Origin: an uncultured Thermomicrobiales bacterium
GTDB taxonomy: Bacteria; Chloroflexota; Chloroflexia; Thermomicrobiales; UBA6265
Reading direction: 5' to 3'
Assembly (NCBI GenBank): GCA_902806375.1
Contig: CADCWK010000022.1
Coordinates: 1-11,891, forward strand
Length of the DNA stretch: 11,891 nucleotides
Position numbers and translations under genes: made by a program
Notes under the pieces: model-generated
What the model was told of the DNA's origin: nothing
Seen by the model: the letters and a program-made list of their open reading frames with translations, nothing else
Database searches by the model: none
Shown here: positions 6,332 to 11,891 of the stretch, piece by piece
Layout: the number at the start of each line of letters is the position of its first letter
How positions within the stretch are numbered: the stretch's first letter is position 1

Positions 6332-8158
6332 ATGGCGGACGGACGACAGCAGTTCGAAGAGCTTCTGCAGCAATTCCGGGACAAGGCGATCGACCGGCGG
6401 CAGTTCCTGACGCGGGCCAGCGCGGCTGGTCTCGGCGCCGCCGCCAGCATGGCGATGCTCGGCGTCCGGCCGACGTTCGCCCAGGACTCGACCCCGGAAG
6501 CCACCCCGGAGCGCACGCCCAGCACGTCCGGACCGGGCGAGGTCGTTCAGCTCCTGCGCGACCGCGAGGAAGTGCGGGCCGAGCTCTACGCTGCCTTCCC
6601 ACCGACTGAGGACGCCCCGCAGGGCGGCGAGTACGTCAACGGCGACTCGACCGACATCACGACGACCAACGCGCTGCTCGGCGACAACTCGCCGACGAAC
6701 CCGGTCCTCGGGCTCGCGTTCGAGGGTCTGGTCGGCTCCAGCCCGGTCAACGGCGACTACGTTCCCGGCCTGGCCGACTCCTGCGAGCTCTCCGCCGATG
6801 GCCTGACCCTGACCTACGTCCTGCACGAGGGCGTCATGTTCCATGACGGGACGCCGCTCACCACCGCTGACGTCCAGTTGAGCTACGACGCCCAGGCCAG
6901 CCCGGACACCGGCTCAGCCTACACCGGCTCCTTCACGGGTGCCGTCGCGTCCTACCAGGCCGTCGACGAGCGGACCTTCGAGGTGACGCTGCTCGACACC
7001 TACGCGCGCGTCGTGGCGTTCGGGAACACCTACGCCCCGATCATGCCGGCCCACATCTGGGGCGACGTGGCGTTCGCGGACTGGGCTGCCGATGCCGGTT
7101 CGACCGGGACCGATCCCAGCCGGGTCATCGGGACCGGGCCGTTCGTCTTCACGGAATGGCAGCAGGGCACGAGTGCCACGTTCGCCAAGAACGCCGAGTA
7201 CTGGGACGATGTCCCCAACATCGATACCTTCATCTTCCGGGTCTACCCGGACAGCACCGCCGCCGTCGAGGCGATCCTGGCTGGCGAGATCGACAGCTTC
7301 GAGAACCCGGACGCGGCCGACATCGAGACCATCGAGGCCGGTGGCATCGAGGTCCAGATTTACGACACCTACAGCTTCGGCTTCTACGGGTACAACATGG
7401 ACCCGGAGAAGACGCCACTGTTCCAGCAGGTCGAGGTCCGGCAGGCCCTCCTCTATGCCATCGACCGGCAGTCGATCATCGACAACATCTCCCTTGGGTA
7501 CGGTGTGGTCGCCAATGGGTCCCAGCCGACCCTCTCCGTCGCCTACGCACCGGAGGAGATCGAGACGGTCTATGACTACAACCCCGAGATGGCCGTCCAG
7601 CTCCTCGAAGAGGCCGGCTGGACCCTGGGCGAGGACGGCGTCCGCGTCAACGCTGATGGCCTGCGGCTGGCCTTTGAGGTGATGTACAGCGCCGGTTCCG
7701 CCGCCTCCGACCAGCAGGTCGCCTACATGCAGGACGTGTGGGCCGACATCGGGGTCGAGATGACCCCGAACCCGGTCGACTTCTCGACGGTGCTGGTGCC
7801 GACGATCACCGAGACCTACGACTACGATGTCGCCCTCCTTGGCTTCAACTGGGACTACAGCGGTGACCAGACAGCCATGTTTGGTACCACCGCCTACGGC
7901 GCGGGGTTCAACTTCATGCGGTACTCCAACACGGAGTACGACGAACTGGCCGCCGCCGCCAACGTCGAGCAGGACGATGAGGCACGCCGCGATCTGTTGA
8001 TCCAGGCGTCCAACATCGTCAACAACGATCTGCCGGTCGCCATCCTGAACTTCCGGCAGGACCGCTTCGCGATCAACACGGAGCGGGTCCAGAACTACAA
8101 CGCCAACGCCTACGGTGGGTATCTCTGGAGCGCGGTCTACACCTCCATCGTCGAGTAG
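6332..8158 (+). CDS. ABC transporter substrate-binding protein, family 5 (peptide/opine type), Tat-exported
   Basis: This 608-residue protein matches the DppA/OppA class (SBP_bac_5) that captures oligopeptides or similar solutes outside the membrane for an ABC importer. The N-terminus has a twin-arginine signal, DRRQFLTRA with the arginines at 22-23, then a hydrophobic stretch and a possible cleavage after TFA (Ala50). A Thr/Pro/Glu linker (about 53-70) follows. Family-typical segments include SADGLTLTYVLHEGVMFHDGTPLTTADV, the GTGPFVFTEW region and the later VRQALLYAIDR region. ATG 6332 was chosen because the Tat motif then lies at the right distance, and GGAGG (6317-6321) precedes it; an in-frame ATG at 6179 lacks both. 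There is no lipobox cysteine, so it is not a conventional lipoprotein. It heads a three-gene transport set; the actual ligand cannot be told from sequence. Confidence 0.92.
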   Translation: MADGRQQFEELLQQFRDKAIDRRQFLTRASAAGLGAAASMAMLGVRPTFAQDSTPEATPERTPSTSGPGEVVQLLRDREEVRAELYAAFPPTEDAPQGGEYVNGDSTDITTTNALLGDNSPTNPVLGLAFEGLVGSSPVNGDYVPGLADSCELSADGLTLTYVLHEGVMFHDGTPLTTADVQLSYDAQASPDTGSAYTGSFTGAVASYQAVDERTFEVTLLDTYARVVAFGNTYAPIMPAHIWGDVAFADWAADAGSTGTDPSRVIGTGPFVFTEWQQGTSATFAKNAEYWDDVPNIDTFIFRVYPDSTAAVEAILAGEIDSFENPDAADIETIEAGGIEVQIYDTYSFGFYGYNMDPEKTPLFQQVEVRQALLYAIDRQSIIDNISLGYGVVANGSQPTLSVAYAPEEIETVYDYNPEMAVQLLEEAGWTLGEDGVRVNADGLRLAFEVMYSAGSAASDQQVAYMQDVWADIGVEMTPNPVDFSTVLVPTITETYDYDVALLGFNWDYSGDQTAMFGTTAYGAGFNFMRYSNTEYDELAAAANVEQDDEARRDLLIQASNIVNNDLPVAILNFRQDRFAINTERVQNYNANAYGGYLWSAVYTSIVE

Positions 8159-8177
8159 CGTCTCGCCTGCTCGGCAT

Positions 8178-8218
8178 GGTCCGGACCGGGGGACACCGTT
8201 CCCCGGTCCGGACCTTTT
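8178..8218 (+). terminator. Intrinsic-terminator-like hairpin between binding protein and permeases
   Basis: Arms 8178-8191 and 8201-8214 form a perfect 14-bp GC-rich stem with a 9-nt loop, followed directly by TTTT (8215-8218). It lies 19 nt after the binding-protein stop. As the permease genes follow on the same strand, it probably acts as a partial terminator and mRNA-stabilising structure that leaves the binding protein in excess. Confidence 0.75.
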
Positions 8219-8314
8219 ACCGCCACATCACCCGACTCGGGCGCGATGCCAGGTTGTGCTTCGTCCCAACCCCACGCGATGGACTCCCGCATCTCCGAAG
8301 TCCGAGGACCGACC

Positions 8315-9286
8315 ATGGGCCAGTACATTCTCCGCCGTGCGCTGATGACCATCCCTATTCTCTTCGGCGTGACGCTGCTCACCTACATCATCATCAATGC
8401 GTCAGGCGATCCCCTCCAGGCTTTCGAGTTCAATCCACGGACCTCTCCCGAGACGCTCGAGGCGATCAGGGAGAATCTTGGCCTCAACCAGCCTTGGTAC
8501 ATCCGGTATTTCGTCTGGCTCGGCAATGTGCTCCAGGGTGACCTCGGCAACTCGATGATCAACTATCGTCCGGTCCTCGATTCCATCCTCCAGGTCATGC
8601 CTTACACGATTCTGCTGTCCTTCTCGGCCATCATCATCTCCCTCATCATCGCCATCCCCATCGGTATCTACTCCGCCCTGCGGCGCAACGGCATCGTCGA
8701 CCGCGCCTTTTCCGTCTTCTCCACCGCGGCCTACGCGATGCCGATCTTCTGGCTCAGCCTGCTCCTGGTGATCCTGTTCTCCTCGAAATTTCGTGAGTGG
8801 GGCCTCCCGTATCTCCCGACATCTGGCGTGGTGAGTAACCGTGGCGAGGGGGCCGGCTCGCTCGAAGACCGGATCACCCACCTGATCCTCCCGCTGACGG
8901 CGCTGACCCTGCCCTCAATCGCGGCGTGGTCCCGCTACATCCGGTCGTCCATGCTGGAAGAGATGAACCAGGACTTCGTCAGGACCGCCCGGGCGAAGGG
9001 ACTCCGGAACAATGTGGTGATCTACGGTCACGCGCTCCGGAACGCCCTGCTTCCCCTCATTACACTCGTCGGTCTGACGATCCCGGACATCTTCGCGGGG
9101 TCGCTAATCGTCGAGCAGGTCTTCGCCTACCAAGGCATGGGCCGCCTGGTAACCGACGCGCTGTTCAGCAAGGACTACACGGTCATCATGGGGACGACCC
9201 TGATGTACGCCGTGCTGATCATCCTCGGGAATCTGATCGCTGATGTCGCCCTGGCCGTCGCCGATCCGCGCATCCGGTACGGCTGA
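8315..9286 (+). CDS. ABC transporter permease, DppB/OppB type
   Basis: This is a 323-residue inner-membrane permease of the binding-protein-dependent transport superfamily. The start YILRRALMTIPILFGVTLL (4-22) is the classic DppB/OppB first helix, followed by a periplasmic segment with GLNQPWYIRY and GDLGNS. The EAA loop that docks the ATPase spans about 215-247 (EEMNQDFVRTARAKGL, then HALRNALLP). The C-terminus ends VADPRIRYG, as is usual. Hydrophobicity suggests about six helices. ATG 8315 is preferred to an upstream ATG at 8246 because GAGGA (8304-8308) sits 6 nt before it and the protein then begins exactly where the family does. It pairs with the DppC-type permease 61 bp downstream. Confidence 0.94.
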   Translation: MGQYILRRALMTIPILFGVTLLTYIIINASGDPLQAFEFNPRTSPETLEAIRENLGLNQPWYIRYFVWLGNVLQGDLGNSMINYRPVLDSILQVMPYTILLSFSAIIISLIIAIPIGIYSALRRNGIVDRAFSVFSTAAYAMPIFWLSLLLVILFSSKFREWGLPYLPTSGVVSNRGEGAGSLEDRITHLILPLTALTLPSIAAWSRYIRSSMLEEMNQDFVRTARAKGLRNNVVIYGHALRNALLPLITLVGLTIPDIFAGSLIVEQVFAYQGMGRLVTDALFSKDYTVIMGTTLMYAVLIILGNLIADVALAVADPRIRYG

Positions 9287-9347
9287 TCCCGGCTTTATCG
9301 CATCCCCACCCCAACTCGCTGCGTCGTCCACCTGGAGAACACCCGAC

Positions 9348-10289
9348 ATGGTCCAGACTACCGAGGCCCTCAACCAGCAAGTGTCGTCCCAGCGGACGCT
9401 GGGCGCCGCACTGGAGCGCAAGGCGAAGCCGGTCGCCGGGTTCTGGACGTCCGCCTGGCGCCGGTTCCGGCGCGACCGGCTGGCGATGGTGGCGCTTGCA
9501 TTGTCAGTGGCCATCGTCCTGTTCGCCGTGTTCGCGCCGCTCGTCTCGCTCCTGACGGGGTTCACCTACCAGGAGAACCACCTCGCGCAGAAGCTCACGC
9601 CGGTGAACACGGATGGCTACGTCCTCGGTGCCGATGGCAACGGGCGCGACGTGCTGACCCGACTCGCCTACGGCGGCCGGATCTCCCTGCTGTTTGCAAC
9701 GCTGGGCGCGGTCTCCACCCTGATCCTCGGGGCGATCCTCGGCGCGATCTCCGGGTACTTCGGTCGCTGGATCGACACCGTCATCATGCGCACCGTCGAC
9801 GTGATCCTGTCGCTGCCGACCCTGGTCGTGCTGATCCTGATCGGCTCGTTCTACGACACGACCGTCTGGACGCTCGCGATCTTCGTGGCACTAGTCAGCT
9901 GGACGGGCGTCGCGCGGCTGGTCCGCGGCCAGGTGCTGACGCTCCGCAGCCGTGATTTCGTCGAAGCGGCCCGCGTTATCGGCGCCAATGACCGCCAGAT
10001 CATCGGCCGGCACATCCTCCCGAACGTGGTGCCCATCGTCGTCGTCTGGCTGTCGCTCTCGGTGCCTGGCCTGATCCTGCTTGAGACGTCGCTGTCGTAC
10101 CTCGGCGTCGGCATCCGGGTCCCGACCCCGTCGTGGGGCAACATGCTCCAGGAAGCCCAGGCCACCTTCCGGCAGAGTTGGACACTGGTGTTCATCCCCG
10201 GCTTCATGGTGTTCCTGACGGCGCTCTGCCTGAGCCTGGTCGGGAACGGCGTCCGGGACGCGGTCGACCCCCGCCTGACCAACGAGTAG
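9348..10289 (+). CDS. ABC transporter permease, DppC/OppC type
   Basis: This 313-residue permease is the second half of the heterodimeric channel. It has the OppC N-terminal element FWTSAWRRFRRDRLAMVAL (32-50) with its first helix, the hallmark GADGNGRDVLTR (94-105), the EAA loop EAARVIGANDRQIIGRHILPN (206-226) and the late PSWGNML motif (261-267). It ends VRDAVDPRL, typical of the family. ATG 9348 is supported by GGAG (9334-9337) and by matching the family N-terminus; the frame extends upstream into the previous gene but that part is a shadow. The gene is followed not by the usual DppD/DppF ATPases but by an unrelated zinc-ribbon gene, so ATPases must come from elsewhere. Confidence 0.94.
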   Translation: MVQTTEALNQQVSSQRTLGAALERKAKPVAGFWTSAWRRFRRDRLAMVALALSVAIVLFAVFAPLVSLLTGFTYQENHLAQKLTPVNTDGYVLGADGNGRDVLTRLAYGGRISLLFATLGAVSTLILGAILGAISGYFGRWIDTVIMRTVDVILSLPTLVVLILIGSFYDTTVWTLAIFVALVSWTGVARLVRGQVLTLRSRDFVEAARVIGANDRQIIGRHILPNVVPIVVVWLSLSVPGLILLETSLSYLGVGIRVPTPSWGNMLQEAQATFRQSWTLVFIPGFMVFLTALCLSLVGNGVRDAVDPRLTNE

Positions 10290-10322
10290 CCCCTCTGGCT
10301 CTTCCCTCGCCAACGGTCAGAT

Positions 10323-10353
10323 GCGCACGCCGGACCTCCGCGCCGGTGTGCGC
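10323..10353 (+). terminator. Stem-loop after the permease operon, no U-tract
   Basis: Arms 10323-10333 and 10343-10353 pair over 11 bp with one G-U pair and a 9-nt loop. It sits 34 nt after the DppC-type stop codon. No T-run follows, so it may be a Rho-independent terminator of the GC-only kind, an mRNA 3' end, or chance in GC-rich DNA. Confidence 0.35.
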
Positions 10354-10395
10354 TGTCGCGTCGGGGATCGGCGCGGCCCTCCCATCGGCAGCGGG

Positions 10396-10401
10396 TATGA
10401 T
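10396..10401 (+). promoter_or_regulatory. Candidate -10 element for the zinc-ribbon gene
   Basis: TATGAT matches five of six positions of TATAAT and lies in an otherwise very GC-rich gap. Transcription would start about 54 nt before the GTG start. No good -35 hexamer is visible at the right distance, so confidence is limited. Confidence 0.3.
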
Positions 10402-10461
10402 TGGCGCGATGACGACGCACCCTGAGATCCGTGGTGTCGACCAACCAACCTGGAGGCTCGT

Positions 10462-11124
10462 GTGAAGACCTGTCGGAACTGTGGCGCCTCGAACTCGGCC
10501 GACGACCGGTTCTGCGGGAACTGCGGCGCGTCCCTGCCCCAGGACGACGACCAGACGACCCTATCGCAGAGCGACCAGTCGACGCCGGCCGGGTCTGAAG
10601 GCAAGTCCGACGACCCGTACGGCCAACCCGCCGGCACCGGCGCGCCACAGCAACCGGTCTGGGGTAATCCCACCTATGGCCAGCAGCCGGATCCGTACGC
10701 GCAGGGTCAACCCGGCGGATACGGGCAGTCGCCCCAGGATCCCTACGGGCAGCAGGCCGGGCAGTTCGGTCAGTCCTCGCAGGGCCAGTACGGGCAGCAG
10801 CCTGATCAATACGGGCAGCAGCAGAGCCCCTATGGCCAGCCGAGTCCCGGGTACGGTCAGCCCGCGGGGAACCCGTACGGCGACACTCAGCAGCCCTGGT
10901 ACGCCACGGGTGGTACCGGTGCGACCGGCGCCGGGTCGCCCCCGCCGCCGGCGAGGCGCCGCCGCGCGGGCTGGAAGACGGCGTTGCTGATCATCGTCGG
11001 TCTCATCCTGCTCCTCTGCGTCGGGTCGATCATCTTCGCGGTGACCCCCTACGGGAGCGACCAGATCGAGCGGCTCGGTACGTGGGCAGCCGAGGAGAGC
11101 ACCCAGCAGGCAGGCGGCGAGTAA
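10462..11124 (+). CDS. Zinc-ribbon protein with Tyr-Gly-Gln repeat region and one membrane helix
   Basis: This 220-residue protein has no named function that I recognise. It starts with a zinc ribbon, CRNCG at 4-8 and CGNCG at 18-22, whose four cysteines (4, 7, 18, 21) would bind one zinc. An acidic/Ser/Gln linker leads to a low-complexity region (51-147) rich in Tyr, Gly, Gln and Pro, with eight YGQ triplets. Then come a Pro run, RRRR (165-168), a single membrane helix (about 172-194) and a short tail ending EESTQQAGGE. The Arg cluster before the helix predicts an N-inside topology, with the ribbon and repeats in the cytoplasm. The start is GTG 10462 with GGAGG (10452-10456) 5 nt upstream. 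Similar zinc-ribbon plus membrane-helix proteins are common but mostly uncharacterised. It is convergent with the pnp-like gene and probably has its own promoter. Confidence 0.88.
   Translation: MKTCRNCGASNSADDRFCGNCGASLPQDDDQTTLSQSDQSTPAGSEGKSDDPYGQPAGTGAPQQPVWGNPTYGQQPDPYAQGQPGGYGQSPQDPYGQQAGQFGQSSQGQYGQQPDQYGQQQSPYGQPSPGYGQPAGNPYGDTQQPWYATGGTGATGAGSPPPPARRRRAGWKTALLIIVGLILLLCVGSIIFAVTPYGSDQIERLGTWAAEESTQQAGGE
10612..10902 (+). repeat. YGQ protein repeat, 7-8 residue period
   Basis: Codons 51-147 of the zinc-ribbon gene encode aromatic-Gly/Ala-Gln units. YGQ occurs at residues 53, 72, 87, 95, 110, 117, 124 and 131, with variants YAQ at 79 and FGQ at 102. From 72 onward the aromatic residue recurs every 7 or 8 positions, exactly 7 between 110 and 131. 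DNA copies vary at third positions, so this is an aged protein repeat, not a recent DNA expansion. Confidence 0.85.
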
Positions 11125-11158
11125 GCCGACGCGCAGTCCGGGAACCGGCGCAGCGAAC

Positions 11159-11201
11159 AGCGAGACGCCCGGTGGCCGATCCGGCCACCGGGCGTCTCGC
11201 T
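11159..11201. terminator. Perfect 20-bp hairpin between convergent genes
   Basis: Arms 11159-11178 and 11182-11201 are perfect reverse complements with only the 3 nt ATC between them. It lies 34 nt after the zinc-ribbon stop and 31 nt after the pnp-like stop on the other strand, so it can end transcription from both sides. Neither side has a proper T-run, only TAATCATT on the plus strand, but the stem is far longer than chance would give. Confidence 0.75.
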
Positions 11202-11232
11202 AATCATTCCACCTGGGGCGGGCCGAATCGCG

Positions 11233-11891
11233 CTACCGCTCCCCGCCGAAGGGGGGACGACGGCGGCTGTCGGCCGGGCGGCCGCTGCGCTGTCCGTCCG
11301 TGGACGGCTCCGGGGCGAAGCTCTGGACGTCCCGGTCGTCGCCGTAACGACCGGTGCCTGGCCGGTCCGGTCCGGGTCCGGGCCCGAACGACTCGCGCGG
11401 ACCACGGTCCGGGCCGTCGGGGCCACGGTCGAACGAGGCACGGGGACCCCGGTCACCACCGGGACCTCCGAAGCCGCCCCCACCGGGGCCGTCACGACGC
11501 GGGCCACGATCGCCGCCCGGGCCACCGAAGCCACCCCCGCCGCCACCCGGACGCGGTCCGCGCTCCGGCTTGGGCTCGGGCAGCTGGCCGGTGATGGCCG
11601 ACCGGCGGGACAGGCTGATCTTCCCGTTCGGCGCGACGTCGATCACCATGACCTCGACCTCGTCGCCCACATTAAGAACCTCTTCGACGCGAGTCACGCG
11701 GACGCTCGGGTCCTCGGACAGCTCGGAGATATGGACCAGCCCGTCGCGACCCGGCGCCAGCTCTACGAAGGCGCCGTACGGCATGACCGAGACGACCTTG
11801 CCGGTCACCTTGTCGCCCTTGTCGATCTTGAAGTCCTGCGCCAGGCCGGCAATCTTCGCGAGGGCCCGCTCGACGCCGGCTTGGTTGGCGC
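11233..11891 (-). CDS. pnp: S1-domain C-terminus, probably polyribonucleotide nucleotidyltransferase (5' partial)
   Basis: The minus-strand frame is open through the right edge (first whole codon 11889) and stops at TAG 11233-11235. The visible part begins with an amphipathic stretch, GVERALAKIAGLAQDFKI, then an S1 RNA-binding domain: GDKVTGKVVSVMPYGAFVEL, then GRDGLVHISELS, VGDEVEVMVIDV and GKISLSRR. That order (helix, short linker, S1) fits the end of polynucleotide phosphorylase, which degrades RNA 3' to 5' using phosphate and is a trimer in the cytoplasm and RNA degradosomes; the catalytic RNase PH domains and KH domain would lie outside the window. The last 120 residues are a Gly/Arg/Pro/Asp-rich tail, probably disordered and RNA-binding. 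The GTG at 11808 is inside the S1 domain and is not the start. Another S1 protein is possible but less likely. Confidence 0.78.
   Translation of the reverse strand, partial: ANQAGVERALAKIAGLAQDFKIDKGDKVTGKVVSVMPYGAFVELAPGRDGLVHISELSEDPSVRVTRVEEVLNVGDEVEVMVIDVAPNGKISLSRRSAITGQLPEPKPERGPRPGGGGGGFGGPGGDRGPRRDGPGGGGFGGPGGDRGPRASFDRGPDGPDRGPRESFGPGPGPDRPGTGRYGDDRDVQSFAPEPSTDGQRSGRPADSRRRPPFGGER
11440..11541 (-). repeat. Two copies of a 15-residue Gly/Arg-rich unit in the S1-protein tail
   Basis: GGGGFGGPGGDRGPR is encoded twice, at 11541-11497 and 11484-11440, with a 19-residue period. Two further DRGP units follow toward the C-terminus. The two copies are identical in protein but differ at synonymous positions in DNA, pointing to selection on the protein sequence. 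Confidence 0.8.

Noticed and set aside
11233..11808. S1 protein as a complete small gene starting at GTG 11808
   Set aside because: The frame continues upstream to the window edge, and the first S1 beta-strand (GDKVTGKV) lies across that GTG.
1..11891. CRISPR array, transposon, phage or toxin-antitoxin genes
   Set aside because: No regularly spaced direct DNA repeats, transposase or integrase motifs, or small toxin-antitoxin pairs were seen.

Overview
The window is GC-rich bacterial DNA. It most resembles a Chloroflexota genome, probably from the Thermomicrobia/Sphaerobacter side. The pointers are a tandem pair of 'YYY' (DUF2298) membrane proteins, a family known mainly from Chloroflexota and Archaea, a Tat-exported family 5 substrate-binding protein with a Thr/Pro/Glu linker, and GTG/TTG starts. 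The taxonomic call is an inference from gene content. No CRISPR array, rRNA, tRNA, insertion sequence or phage gene was seen.

Layout. (1) 3-4611, plus strand: two consecutive DUF2298 polytopic membrane proteins, the first cut by the left edge, 61 bp apart and probably one operon. They share an EFPxF...DLHxH motif, an RMNTVFK motif and a C-terminal soluble domain with GWxNHE, so they are diverged tandem paralogues. (2) 4656-5901, minus strand: a LarE-type sulfur transferase followed by a cysteine-free Rrf2-family regulator whose start lies 47 nt inside the end of larE. (3) 5902-6331: a divergent intergenic region with a plausible sigma70-type promoter and a long leader. (4) 6332-10289, plus strand: a peptide/opine-type ABC importer, with the binding protein, a terminator-like hairpin, then a DppB-like and a DppC-like permease. 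No ATPase gene is in the window. (5) 10462-11124, plus strand: a small protein with an N-terminal double-CxxC zinc ribbon, a Tyr-Gly-Gln repeat region and one membrane helix. (6) 11159-11201: a perfect 20-bp hairpin between convergent genes. (7) 11233-11891, minus strand: the S1-domain C-terminus of what is probably polynucleotide phosphorylase, with a Gly/Arg/Pro-rich tail.

How it works together. The ABC genes form one uptake system, with the binding protein probably made in excess of the permeases because of the internal hairpin. The LarE/Rrf2 pair suggests a sulfur-related biosynthetic step with a co-encoded regulator. The DUF2298 pair is probably a cell-envelope glycan or lipid-linked sugar function by fold analogy, but its reaction is unknown. 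The window looks like ordinary chromosomal sequence with a few unusual features, not a defence island or mobile element.
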